From: Sphingobacterium populi
GTDB taxonomy: Bacteria; Bacteroidota; Bacteroidia; Sphingobacteriales; Sphingobacteriaceae
Assembly (NCBI RefSeq): GCF_001586775.1
Contig: NZ_LQXS01000001.1
Span: 372,001-436,000 of the forward strand
Length of the DNA stretch: 64,000 nucleotides
Direction: 5' to 3'
Every line of letters begins with the position of its first letter. The first letter of the stretch is position 1. The notes beneath the pieces were generated by a model that saw nothing but the letters and a program-made list of their open reading frames with translations, ran no database searches and was not told where the DNA came from. The position numbers and the translations under genes were made by a program. This document shows, one piece after another, positions 17,268 through 26,480 of this stretch.

Positions 17268-18610
17268 ATGCATAAATCTATCCTAAAACCATCGCTGAGT
17301 CTAGCGAAAATATTTAACATGAGCTTCGGGTTTCTAGGTATTCAAATGGGCTTTGCACTACAGAATGGTAACGCTTCGCGTATTCTGCAAACCTTTGGAG
17401 CTGATGTCGAGCATTTGTCACTATTTTGGCTAGCTGCACCTTTAACTGGAATGATTGTACAACCGATCATCGGCCACTACAGTGATCGCACTTGGAATAG
17501 GTTAGGTCGGCGCAGACCCTATTTCTTAGCTGGGGCAGTGTTTACCGCTATTGCACTGATATTTATGCCCAACTCGGCCGTATTGTCGGCGATGCTGCCA
17601 CCATTATTGATTGGCGCAGGTATGTTAATGATTATGGATGCCTCGATTAATGTGACCATGGAGCCTTTCCGCGCCTTAATTGCTGATAATCTTCCTAGAG
17701 AGCAGCGGAGTTTAGGTTTTTCGATGCAGACCTTTTTAATTGGGTTAGGGGCGGTGTTGGGTTCATGGCTTCCTTATCTTTTAGCAGAATATATTGGTGT
17801 CTCTAAAATTGCCGAAGCAGGTTTTGTTCCCGACAATGTGATCTATTCGTTTTACGTTGGTGCAGCCGTCCTTATCGTAAGTATTTTGTGGACTGTATTT
17901 ACCACTAAAGAATATACACCTGAACAATTGGAGAGCTTCGAAACGGGGGATACTATCGTGGTGACCCAACCATTGATCAAGCGAGGATTTTTCTCAGGCT
18001 TGGCAGACGACATTAAAAATATGCCAGCGGCAATGCGTCAATTAGGTGTGGTACAATTTTGCTCTTGGTTTGCACTCTTTCTTATGTGGGTGTTTTCTAC
18101 GCCGCGATTGCCGAACATATTTATCGGGTTCCTGCGGGAGATACCGCTTCAGTAGGTTATGCTGATGCGAGTAACTGGGTTGGGGTACTCTTTGGTATTT
18201 ACAATGCCGTTTCAGCTATTTACGCATTATGTTTGCCACGTATCGCTCGTCTTATTGGTCGTAAATCTACTCATGCTTTGTCATTGACAGTGGGCGGTTT
18301 GGCTTTGGGATCAATTTACTTCATGAGTACGCCCGAGATGCTGATTATTGCTATGGTAGGAATCGGGATAGCGTGGGGTAGTATATTGGCGATGCCTTAT
18401 GCGATATTAAGTGATAGCTTGCCAGCTAGAAAAATGGGTTTGTACATGGGCTTGTTCAACTTCTTTATTACTTTTCCTCAGATTGTCAGTGGATTGACTA
18501 GTGGGTTTTTGATAAAATATGCATTCCAGGGACAAGCCATATACGCATTGCTTGGTGCAGGATGTTTGATGATTATCGGAGCGATTAGTGTACGCAAAAT
18601 TAGTGAATAG
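17268..18610 (+). pseudogene. MFS sugar transporter (maltose-type), one frameshift
   Basis: Two overlapping frames (17268-18155 and 18059-18610) make one 447-residue major-facilitator protein once a G is restored at 18104: CCGCG becomes CCGGCG and gives STPAIAEHIYR. The N-terminal half shows IQMGFALQNGNASRILQ and the loop-2/3 motif GHYSDRTWNRLGRRRPYF, typical of the GPH/SLC45-like sugar transporters found in Bacteroidota maltose loci. About 12 membrane spans are expected. It would carry maltose across the inner membrane. The lesion again is loss of one base in a doublet. It lies 170 bases after GH65 and ends the locus. Confidence 0.82.
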
Positions 18611-18761
18611 CCGATCGATAATAAATATTGTCGTCTATCTTAGGGGGATAAGGTATAGACTAGGTTATCATTAATTGGGTTGAATAGTGGTAAGTCTTTT
18701 ACAGTAAATAAAAGGCTATTGTATTAAGGTTTTCTTTGCACAATAATTACTTCAACTATCT

Positions 18762-18977
18762 TTAGTCCCAGTTAGCGATATGGATTATAATGCTAATAAA
18801 CGATGGTCTTTCACTAACATGAATTAGCCGATCTTTAGTATAAAGCATGGATCCTTCGCATTTATTGCATGTAAATCGACTCGATGAATAGCAGAGTATT
18901 TCATCCATAGGTAGTTTAATGTCTTCACCTCTGCAGGTATGGAATGAGAGTAGCTTAGCGTTCATAAAAGGCTTCAT
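18762..18977 (-). CDS. Possible small cysteine-containing protein (71 aa)
   Basis: A 71-residue ORF with FTCNKC at residues 35-40 and one further upstream cysteine pair position reading FHTCRGEDIKLP (Cys15), so a zinc ribbon with one ligand replaced or lost. The segment EDIKLPMDEILCYSSSRFTC resembles small zinc-ribbon proteins of this group, with the Rx-x-C-x-x-C layout also seen at 4668-4847. The C-terminus (PSFISIIIHIANWD) is hydrophobic. A degraded copy is possible. Isolated on the minus strand between two loci. Confidence 0.4.
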   Translation of the reverse strand: MKPFMNAKLLSFHTCRGEDIKLPMDEILCYSSSRFTCNKCEGSMLYTKDRLIHVSERPSFISIIIHIANWD

Positions 18978-19399
18978 TTAAAGTAATTAACGAGGTAATA
19001 TTCGTTTAAATTTAGACCAAGATGTTGATATATAACACGTTTAATGCCTAATAGTGAGTTTGTTAGCTAATAATTTTTTATTTTGTAGCTATTAATTGAC
19101 ATAATGAATAGCATTTCTTTGTTATACCATTTTTTGGTATGTTTTAAGACCATTTTTTTGAAGCAGAAAACATACTGGATGCTCGAGAAATACTGTGCCA
19201 TGAGGATGTTTCTGTATTGCTCATCATTGTAAAATTATGGTAGATGCTGATATCGACTTGTGTTGGTCTATACCTGATATGTGCAAAGTTTTACTAATCA
19301 TTAGCCCATCCCAAAGAATCAAGGTACAAGGAAAAAAAAGTAGCGGATTCCATCCTTCTAAAGGCTAGAGAGATAAAAGATCAAAAGAAATGAAAATAT
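18978..19399. other. Intergenic, nothing recognised
   Basis: AT-rich gap with no coding region or recognisable RNA. The terminator at 19400 follows. Confidence 0.5.
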
Positions 19400-19432
19400 A
19401 AAGACCTTCCTCTCGTCGAGAGGAAGGTCTTT
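19400..19432 (-). terminator. Bidirectional-type terminator after PepSY gene
   Basis: AAAGACCTTCCTCTC (19400-19414) pairs perfectly with GAGAGGAAGGTCTTT (19418-19432) across the loop GTC. The minus-strand tail is T-rich (ATATTTTC) and follows the PepSY gene that ends at 19459. Confidence 0.85.
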
Positions 19433-19458
19433 ATATGCAGAAGAGCTTTGCGCTCTGT

Positions 19459-20622
19459 TTATTTTCTTTTATTCCACCAGACCAGAAAGCCGGTAATGGG
19501 TAGACTAGCACAAATTAAGCTGATAAAAAATGCCAAAAGCTTACCAGGAAGGCCACCGATTGCCCCGATATGGATATCATAATTCATCATCTCAAGGCGA
19601 TCAGCAAATTTGGCTTCGCTAAATTTACTTCCGTCCATTTCCAAGGGTTCCAGGGTATAGCGGTCGTAGAAAAAAGCGCTTTGATCGTAATACGAATCCG
19701 CGTTATGATAAATCAAGATTTCGTAAGAATCGTCTTCGTCCTTCAAATAGGGCGTCATATACATACCTCCCACACGATCTACTTGTGCTAATGTGGCATA
19801 CCAAGCACTATCGAGAGGTGAGGTTGCCGCAGTCCACTCAAGATCCTTGTTTGCCAAATCAGAATGCGGATGATGATGACCTTCTTTTATATCGCCACCA
19901 GAGGCGACAAAATAAACTGCCTTGTCGAACCAAGTAAAGCTATACACCAAACCGGTGATGGCTAAGGCCAGCGCCAGCAGCAAACTGTAGAATCCGAGTA
20001 CATTGTGCAAATCGTAATTTACCCGTTTAAATCTACCGCTCCATTTGATTTTAAAGCTTTTGTCGCGATTCGATTTATTCCACCGCTTCGGCCACCACAT
20101 GACCAATCCTGTGATCAGCAATACCACAAATATCAGCGTGGCTACACCTACAATCGGTCGACCGATTTCGTAAGGTAGCCACAGCGCGCGGTGGCCATCG
20201 ATCACAAATCGAAAAAAGTCGAATGTGCCCTCACCCAAAACCTGCTGTGTACGCAGGTATTCGCCGGTATAAGGGTTTAGAAACACGGCAGAGAATGTCC
20301 GTTTACCATTTTCTTTTCCGACAAATCCAATGGCAGCAGCTCCGGTAGCGTCGCTGTAGGTTAGTCCGCTCGCTTTCTTGCCGGGCATATATTTGGCGGC
20401 AGTGTCTAGCAGTCTACTTGGCGGTACGAAACCCTGCGCTTCTACCTCGACAAAGCGCCAAGGCTCTAACGCATCTTTGATCTCCCGCTGAAAGGTATAG
20501 ATACAGCCAGTGATACTCACAATAAATACAATAATACCAGATGCTAGCCCCAACCATAAATGCAGCCAGTCATTGGTTTTTCTAAAAAGTGATGTCCCCT
20601 TTTTGGTCTTTTTTTCTCTCAT
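19459..20622 (-). CDS. PepSY-associated TM protein (iron-uptake-linked)
   Basis: A 387-residue PepSY_TM protein. A first membrane helix lies at about residues 22-44 (HLWLGLASGIIVFIVSITGC), further helices near 165-190 (VGVATLIFVVLLITGLVMWW), 215-240 (LGFYSLLLALALAITGLVYS) and the C-terminal end (LLAFFISLICASLPITGFLVWW). PepSY-like periplasmic segments with conserved histidines (HRALW, HNVLG) lie between them. The family is thought to move electrons or reduce ferric siderophore complexes at the inner membrane. It follows a TonB receptor and a DUF4374 lipoprotein on the same strand, a set typical of Bacteroidota siderophore uptake. Ferric-siderophore reduction is inference. Confidence 0.85.
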   Translation of the reverse strand: MREKKTKKGTSLFRKTNDWLHLWLGLASGIIVFIVSITGCIYTFQREIKDALEPWRFVEVEAQGFVPPSRLLDTAAKYMPGKKASGLTYSDATGAAAIGFVGKENGKRTFSAVFLNPYTGEYLRTQQVLGEGTFDFFRFVIDGHRALWLPYEIGRPIVGVATLIFVVLLITGLVMWWPKRWNKSNRDKSFKIKWSGRFKRVNYDLHNVLGFYSLLLALALAITGLVYSFTWFDKAVYFVASGGDIKEGHHHPHSDLANKDLEWTAATSPLDSAWYATLAQVDRVGGMYMTPYLKDEDDSYEILIYHNADSYYDQSAFFYDRYTLEPLEMDGSKFSEAKFADRLEMMNYDIHIGAIGGLPGKLLAFFISLICASLPITGFLVWWNKRK

Positions 20623-20631
20623 CTCTTCATA

Positions 20632-20668
20632 AGAATTCCGATGCTTTGGTACAAAGCATCGGAATTCT
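20632..20668 (-). promoter_or_regulatory. Intercistronic 17-bp perfect hairpin
   Basis: The arms 20632-20648 and 20652-20668 pair perfectly around GTA. It sits between the DUF4374 gene stop (20686) and the PepSY start (20622), without a T tract on the minus strand. It may protect the upstream mRNA's 3' end or lower expression of PepSY relative to the receptor. Confidence 0.6.
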
Positions 20669-20685
20669 ATTTAACTAGGTGTTTT

Positions 20686-21918
20686 TTATTTAATTTGTCC
20701 TAGACCACCTACAAAGGAGGCATCTACCTGCGCACCTTTGCGTGCGGTAGCGCGATTAAGATCGATTTCGTAAATATTGAGCACGTCGTTTACCGTGGCA
20801 GCAGCGTAGGCTTTACCATTTCTGTGAAATGCGGCGAAGCTACGACCACCGTTGCCACTAAAGGTTGGCGAACCGGCCACTGCCGTGATCTTCTCTTCCT
20901 TCAAATCTACGATCGCAAACTTCAAGTTATCATCTGCCCATTGGCTTGCCTGAGTACCTGTACTCACCGTAGCAAACAACTTATTGTTGCCAATATAGAT
21001 CGCGTGCACGATACGACCGCCATTTTCTGCTTTCATGGTTTCGAACAAATAGTCGGTATCAAAAGTGGAAGTTCCAGCAGCAATTTTTAATACCGCTGGT
21101 TCTTTGGTACGTTGGTTATAACCATATCCGCTGTGGGAAATAGTATAGATATCGCCAGACTCGGTCGCGAAGATGCCCGAGCGCGTTCCGAATGCGCCAG
21201 CTGGACCAGTACGCTCGTCGGTAATTACTTTCTCTAATACAAACTCTGGATAGCTGTATACCGCTACATAAGTCTTGTCGGTCACTCTCGTATTCCAACC
21301 TTCTGAATCAAATGGAAGGATGGTCTGGAAAGCTTGATTGCCGCGGATCGCTAGCCCCGTGTGCAACATCCATTCGTTATTGATGGGGAATTTGGTGTTA
21401 TTTACCGTTACTTTTTTGGTCGACGTGATGGCGTTAGAAGCAACATCGACGCTCACAAATGATAAATCTGTTCCTTCGGATGGTTTTGCAGGTAAAGTGA
21501 CGGCGATCATGGTTTCTCCTTTTCCGTCAGGATCAATGGTATCCACCGGACGCGCAGATAAGTTTAAACCAGTTTTGACATTCAAGGAATTCGCCTGCAC
21601 AAAGTAGGTATTGACATCGGTAAGCCCCAAGCCACCTACCGCCTGAAAATAATTCCCAATATTGGCATAATCACGGTATCCATCTTGTTTAATACCGTTG
21701 CCTACTACAGAAATGGTTCCATTCATCAAATCATTGGTATATACCACAAAATTAGTGGTTCCTTCAGGTGTGGTACTTCCCAAGCCCAATGTATACACAT
21801 TGCCATCTAATGGAATAGTGTTTAGATTAGTATCGTCTTTGCTACAAGATGACAGTCCAAGTGCCACAGCAAAGCATAAACTGCTGCGCAATAGTTGAGA
21901 TAGTTTTATTGTATTCAT
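20686..21918 (-). CDS. DUF4374 lipoprotein
   Basis: A 410-residue lipoprotein: signal peptide with lipobox GLSSC (about residue 25), then a beta-propeller-like repeat protein of the DUF4374 family. Repeating units such as GNGIKQDGYRDYANIG and TRSGIFATESGDIYTIS are visible. The family occurs beside TonB-dependent receptors and PepSY proteins in Bacteroidota, and probably acts at the outer membrane in siderophore or metal capture; the biochemical role is not established. Only 25 bases separate it from the receptor upstream, so the two are likely co-transcribed. Confidence 0.82.
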   Translation of the reverse strand: MNTIKLSQLLRSSLCFAVALGLSSCSKDDTNLNTIPLDGNVYTLGLGSTTPEGTTNFVVYTNDLMNGTISVVGNGIKQDGYRDYANIGNYFQAVGGLGLTDVNTYFVQANSLNVKTGLNLSARPVDTIDPDGKGETMIAVTLPAKPSEGTDLSFVSVDVASNAITSTKKVTVNNTKFPINNEWMLHTGLAIRGNQAFQTILPFDSEGWNTRVTDKTYVAVYSYPEFVLEKVITDERTGPAGAFGTRSGIFATESGDIYTISHSGYGYNQRTKEPAVLKIAAGTSTFDTDYLFETMKAENGGRIVHAIYIGNNKLFATVSTGTQASQWADDNLKFAIVDLKEEKITAVAGSPTFSGNGGRSFAAFHRNGKAYAAATVNDVLNIYEIDLNRATARKGAQVDASFVGGLGQIK

Positions 21919-21943
21919 GGTAGTGTGTTATAATATTAAATGT

Positions 21944-24142
21944 TTATTGAGTGATAAAATATCTGAGTTTTAAAAAGAAAGAACGACCGGGTTTTTGCAA
22001 TCGGTAATTGTCAAAGAGTTCGCTATTCAGCAGGTTGCGGCATTCGGCGGCGACGATGTATTTACCATTGCCGAAGGAGATATCTGCGATAAAGTCGTGC
22101 GATACCTGTTGAGGAATAATATCGGTATTGTTCAAGCCCAATTGACTGGGTGTAAGGTAATAGCGCTCTACGAAATTGACATTGTAATTGAGATTGAGGA
22201 CATCACGATCATTGCCAAAGGGCTCGAAGCGCGCACCTACATTGGCATTGCCAAAGAAGTAGGGCATATTGGGAATGCGGTAACCGTAATTGAGATTGGG
22301 CGTACGCGTCACGCCGTTTAGGTTTTCGCTCACAATAAATTCGGTACGGTCTATGATGCGTTGGTAGGTGGCATTGACATTGGCAAAAATGCGGTCGTTC
22401 CACACGTAGCGAATCTCGGCTTCTCCACCGGTAGTGCGCACATCGCCTACGTTTATAAATTGCCGATCTACCGGCTGGGATTGTTGCTGATCCTGACGAA
22501 TATAGTCTTTGGCATTTCTAAAAATAAAATTACCCTCAAGATTTAATCGGTGCTGCCCTTCCTTGATTACGGTATACAGCATGCCTACGTTTATATTGTC
22601 ACTACGTTCGGGTCTCAGGTTTGTATTTCGTCTGGTAAATAAACCGTCGCCGAGCAATTCAGTAGCTTCTGGCAGGCGATAGGTATGCTCGTAAGAAGCT
22701 TTTGCTTGCCAATCTTCGCGGATAAAGTAGGAAAACGCTGTTCCATAGCCACCATTGGTCCTGCTTAGCGCAGTGGCTTGATAGTCTGGAGTTGGTGTGG
22801 CGGACACGTCCTCAAAGGATTTAGCATTCAGCATAAACAACTTGCCAAACACAGTCGCGTTCAAACCTCCGTAGGTAGTTTGCCAAGCTAAACCCAGGTT
22901 TTGCTTACGCAAACCTTGCGGCATCACGAAAGTCGGATTGTTGGGATCTTCTACATCGCTAGACTGACGGCGAAAGTCGGTCAATAGATAGTTGAGGGAT
23001 AAGGATTGATGCTCACCTAATTTGTACGCCAGGTTGGCCGTGGTCAATAGCTCATTATCCTTATTTTTCAGCTGACTGCGTACTACTTCGGCCGCGCTGG
23101 TTGGAATAGTTTCTTGCAACCAGTTGTACCGCAAGCGGGTGGTATCGATAAAGTTGTTTGTAGTGAGGTTATACGCACTATATAAAGTGAAGTCTAAATT
23201 ATCGACAAAGAGATCGCTTTTTTTATACTTCAGCGTCGGTATCACCGAGCTACTGTTGGCCGTGCGCGCCCCAAATACCTGATCCATAATGACGCCGGTC
23301 TGTATATCGCGCTCATTGCCCGATACTACTGCACCAAACAATAAGTGATCGGCATAAGAGCGATTGGTTAGCCCGACATCTACCTGACCGCCAATGGAGT
23401 TATAGCTATCATGAAAGCGCTTTACTTCTCGCTCTTCCATAAATTGACCGGACTGTAAATCGATCGGACGTACACGCACACGGTAACTATTATCAGAGTA
23501 ATTGTAGAAAGCATTGGCTCGCACCGTAAATCCGGTTTTGGCATCAGTATAGGCGCCATTGATACCTGCCTTATGTGTATTAAAGGAGCCAAAACCATAC
23601 GATACATCGAGGTAGTTGGCATTCTTGCGTGTAACAATATTGACGGCACCGCCCAAGGCGTCTGCACCTAGACTGACCGGCAATACGCCTTTGTAAATCT
23701 CGATCCGCTCGGCCATGGTGGTGGGTAAATTATTCAGCGATAGCGAAGAACCGAAATTGTCCATCGGCAAGCCATCGATAAAGAACTTCACCTGTCTTCC
23801 GGTAAAGCCATTGAGCGAGAAGTTGAAGGTCGAACCTAAACCACCATCTTCGCGCACACGCACACCTGTGGTACGATTCAAGGCTTGGTTGATATCTATG
23901 GAAGAGTTATACAGCTGCTTCGCATCAATCACATTAATATTATAGCTCTGTTCTTTTATTTTCTGGATTGTGGCATTTCCATCTACCCGTACTTCGTCAA
24001 CATTTTTACGCTTTATGGTATCACTCGGTATGGTGTCTTGTGCAATTGATTGACTTACAGTTAGAAGTAGTGTAACCGTGAGTAGTACATAAGTAGTCGG
24101 TAGCCTAAGTATGCGCTTAAGGAAATATGTTTTTACAGGCAC
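21944..24142 (-). CDS. TonB-dependent receptor (siderophore type)
   Basis: A 732-residue TonB-dependent outer-membrane receptor without the SusC-type carboxypeptidase-regulatory domain. After a signal peptide ending at SQSIAQ come a plug domain (VDEVRVDGNATIQKIKEQSY, NRTTGVRVREDGGLG, IEIYKGVLPVSLGADALGGA) and a 22-strand-type barrel ending SFFLKLRYFITQ. This architecture is typical of siderophore receptors. The start is GTG at 24142: no ATG exists before the signal peptide and an in-frame TAA lies six bases upstream. First gene of a three-gene minus-strand cluster with DUF4374 and PepSY. The substrate is inferred from those neighbours. Confidence 0.88.
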   Translation of the reverse strand: MPVKTYFLKRILRLPTTYVLLTVTLLLTVSQSIAQDTIPSDTIKRKNVDEVRVDGNATIQKIKEQSYNINVIDAKQLYNSSIDINQALNRTTGVRVREDGGLGSTFNFSLNGFTGRQVKFFIDGLPMDNFGSSLSLNNLPTTMAERIEIYKGVLPVSLGADALGGAVNIVTRKNANYLDVSYGFGSFNTHKAGINGAYTDAKTGFTVRANAFYNYSDNSYRVRVRPIDLQSGQFMEEREVKRFHDSYNSIGGQVDVGLTNRSYADHLLFGAVVSGNERDIQTGVIMDQVFGARTANSSSVIPTLKYKKSDLFVDNLDFTLYSAYNLTTNNFIDTTRLRYNWLQETIPTSAAEVVRSQLKNKDNELLTTANLAYKLGEHQSLSLNYLLTDFRRQSSDVEDPNNPTFVMPQGLRKQNLGLAWQTTYGGLNATVFGKLFMLNAKSFEDVSATPTPDYQATALSRTNGGYGTAFSYFIREDWQAKASYEHTYRLPEATELLGDGLFTRRNTNLRPERSDNINVGMLYTVIKEGQHRLNLEGNFIFRNAKDYIRQDQQQSQPVDRQFINVGDVRTTGGEAEIRYVWNDRIFANVNATYQRIIDRTEFIVSENLNGVTRTPNLNYGYRIPNMPYFFGNANVGARFEPFGNDRDVLNLNYNVNFVERYYLTPSQLGLNNTDIIPQQVSHDFIADISFGNGKYIVAAECRNLLNSELFDNYRLQKPGRSFFLKLRYFITQ

Positions 24143-24168
24143 TATTTAGAATTAGAATAAATAAAGTG
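24140..24168. promoter_or_regulatory. Imperfect dyad at the TonB-receptor start (Fur-like?)
   Basis: CACTATTTA and TAAATAAAGTG form an imperfect inverted repeat around GAATTAGAA, and the inner part TATTTAGAATTAGAATAAATA resembles AT-rich Fur-type sites. It overlaps the GTG start codon. Iron control of this locus is expected, but this site is only a candidate. Confidence 0.3.
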
Positions 24169-24420
24169 CAATATTACAACGAAATTGTTTGTAAATCAAA
24201 AAAAATTAATCCTATCGCCTTGTAAAGGTTTAGGATAGTACATGTCGGGTAAAGCCATTAGATATATTAGCGGTCGGGAGCATGACATGTCCACACCGTT
24301 TTTTTATCAATGGAAGCAGAAGGATGGAGGTATGATGTGTAACATCTTAAAAGAATTTGGATTTTTTTGTTCGGGCGTGAATTTGCCTCTCAATGGCGGT
24401 TTGTAGTAATATTTGTTATC

Positions 24421-25191
24421 CTATCCGCCTTTTTTTCCATACAACAGTAAGCGTTTAAAAGCATAGATCGCAGGGGACTTTTGAAATGCGGTTGCAATAC
24501 GTTTTTTATATTCCACAACAAAGATCTCCTGTTCTGCTACCTGCATTCTTTCCAAATAAGGGATTAATGAAGAACCCGAAATAAAATCAAACAGCCTTTG
24601 CGGACTATCGGCTATAATGGGATATACTTTTTGAATGATTTGAATATCTTCCAATCCGCTATCAAACAGGATTTGTGCGTATTCGTCTATATCCAGCAAC
24701 GGAGATGTTCTTTTCCAACCCTGTAAAAAATCTGCAAAAGGTTTTTCCTGAACTAGTTCAAGAAGCAGCTTGTTGAGCAAATTTTCATTCTGAACCGGCA
24801 TTTGCACGGCAAACTGACCTCCGGGATTGAGTTTTGAAATCAGTTTAGGAAACAATTCCTGATGATTGTCTGCCCATTGCAAAGCGGCATTGCTGAAAAT
24901 TAAATCCCATTTTGTACCGTCCTCGGCAAATGTCTCAATAGATATATTACTGAACCGTAAGTTTTCACGAGAGGATTTATCGGATTCAGACAGCATTTCT
25001 TCGGACGAATCGATACCTAAAAACGAAGCTTTTTCAAATTTTTCAGACAAGATTGCCGTTTGCTCTCCGGTGCCGCAGCCTATATCAACGACATTTTTCA
25101 ATCCTTTCGCTGAAATCATATCTGTTAGATCAAAAAAAGGCTGGTATCGTATATTCTTAAACTGATTGTATATTTCTGGATTCCAAGGCAT
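24421..25191 (-). CDS. tam: Trans-aconitate 2-methyltransferase-like SAM methyltransferase
   Basis: A 256-residue class I SAM-dependent methyltransferase. Motif I is DIGCGTG (residues 36-42), followed by LGIDSSEEML and DLIFSNAALQWADNHQEL, the latter typical of the Tam family, in which trans-aconitate is methylated to relieve aconitase inhibition. N-terminal PWNPEIYNQFKNIRYQPFFDL also matches Tam. It is monocistronic and stands between the TonB receptor promoter and a gene-poor stretch. The enzyme family call is firm; the exact substrate is from similarity. Confidence 0.82.
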   Translation of the reverse strand: MPWNPEIYNQFKNIRYQPFFDLTDMISAKGLKNVVDIGCGTGEQTAILSEKFEKASFLGIDSSEEMLSESDKSSRENLRFSNISIETFAEDGTKWDLIFSNAALQWADNHQELFPKLISKLNPGGQFAVQMPVQNENLLNKLLLELVQEKPFADFLQGWKRTSPLLDIDEYAQILFDSGLEDIQIIQKVYPIIADSPQRLFDFISGSSLIPYLERMQVAEQEIFVVEYKKRIATAFQKSPAIYAFKRLLLYGKKGG

Positions 25192-25671
25192 AATTAATTG
25201 TATTAAAAAGTTATTCTGATTTAGGATACTACTGAAACTGTTTTCATATTAACTTCGACGCATGTAATAATTTCAACAAGTTAGGATAATTTTTAGTTTG
25301 CAATATCTTTAAGGCTCGCAGCTAACAGTGCTTTTTACTCTGCTAATTTATGTTTTTTTAAGCGCTGTAGACACAATCATCAAAATTGTAATGCGATAAG
25401 TAAAAATGTACTACGTCAATAGGAGTTGTATATCTTTGACTGTTGATGCTTATACCGGGTGCTTACTTAGACATTTAAAGAAAATGATACTAGATAATCG
25501 TGCTAAAGACGGAATTATCTTGAAGGAATATGAAAAGATCGTGGTTAATTGATGGATGTGAAAGCAATGGCTCTTCAGCATCACTCTCAAACTGTGTATG
25601 GTAATGTCCGGTATGACGAATACATCAAAATTCGGGACTGATCAATTACTTAAAAAAGCATTCCATTAACC
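25192..25671. other. Intergenic, nothing recognised
   Basis: A 480-base AT-rich stretch that separates the methyltransferase gene from the broken DUF4468 gene. No ORF of credible length, RNA gene or strong hairpin was seen. Confidence 0.5.
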
Positions 25672-26167
25672 ATGAAAGCAATATTTATCTTCTTTTTTGC
25701 ATTGTGCATAAGTTTCTGTTTGGGTAAAGAACTACCGTATAAAGATGGTAAAGTCTATTATCAATTGGATGTGTACAACTCTTCCCTAGATAAAAAAGAA
25801 ATATTTGAACGTTGTAATAACTTTGTTTCCTCTATCTTAAATGGGGATAATGTAGTTGTGCAACATGAAGACCGGCAATCAGGTGAGATGGTGGTAAAAG
25901 CAATGTCAGCCTTTACAAAATTTGCCAAAAGGATTTCACTGGAGTATCGGCAGGTCGACTCGACCAACGTTTACCATACATTTAGCATCCTATGATAATA
26001 AAGCAACTATTGTGATTAAGGAGATTATTCTAGCAAAACTTGATGTTACAGATGAGGTGCTAAGGCCAATTGAATATGACATATCTTTAGAGAAGAGGAG
26101 GATTCAGTCGATGAAGGGTAAAGCGAGAGAAAAACGTGAGCAAGAGTCGCGAAAAATGTGGAGATGA
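25672..26167 (+). pseudogene. DUF4468-like secreted protein, frameshifted
   Basis: The frame from 25672 starts with a signal peptide (MKAIFIFFFALCISFCLG) and reads LPYKDGKVYYQLDVYNSSLDK, the usual opening of DUF4468 proteins, but stops at 25995. The continuation lies one frame over: FTIHLASYDNKATIVIKEI, then a basic tail ending RKMWR at 26167. The shift lies around 25960-25980 and corresponds to one extra base or two missing ones. Reconstructed length is about 164 residues. Function of the family is unknown; it is a periplasmic or surface protein in Bacteroidota. Confidence 0.6.
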
Positions 26168-26240
26168 TCAATGATCATTTTTATTCTTTGCTGGTATTAT
26201 TCAAACGAGAGATAGAAAGATAGCCTTCAGATGTCTTATT

Positions 26241-26282
26241 AAAAAACAAAACCCCTTGTAAATTTCTGTTTACAAAGGGTTT
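26241..26282 (-). terminator. Terminator of tRNA-Ser
   Basis: On the minus strand AAACCCTTTGTAAA and TTTACAAGGGGTTT (26282-26269 and 26262-26249) pair with one mismatch around a 6-nt loop, followed by TGTTTTTT (26241-26246 are six As on the plus strand). It begins six bases after the tRNA 3' end. Confidence 0.85.
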
Positions 26283-26287
26283 ATAAG

Positions 26288-26375
26288 CGGAGAGGGAGGG
26301 ATTCGAACCCTCGATACGGTCATCCCGTATACAGACTTTCCAGGTCTGCTCATTCGACCACTCTGACACCTATCC
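26288..26375 (-). tRNA. tRNA-Ser (GGA)
   Basis: An 88-nt class II tRNA on the minus strand. The anticodon loop CTGGAAA gives anticodon GGA (serine, UCC/UCU). The anticodon stem is CAGAC/GTCTG, the long variable arm is ATACGG/CCGTAT, and the T arm is GAGGG-TTCGAAT-CCCTC. CCA is not encoded. The acceptor stem reads 5' GGATAGG against 3' CCTCTCC, leaving a T4-C69 mismatch where G4-C69 would be expected. Confidence 0.93.
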
Positions 26376-26480
26376 GTGTTTCGTGTGCAAATATAGTATT
26401 TATCTCTAGTATCGGCAAACACAAATTCTGACCTCCAAAACATGTATATCTTTTATTAACTTTATAGAAAAGCACACAAT

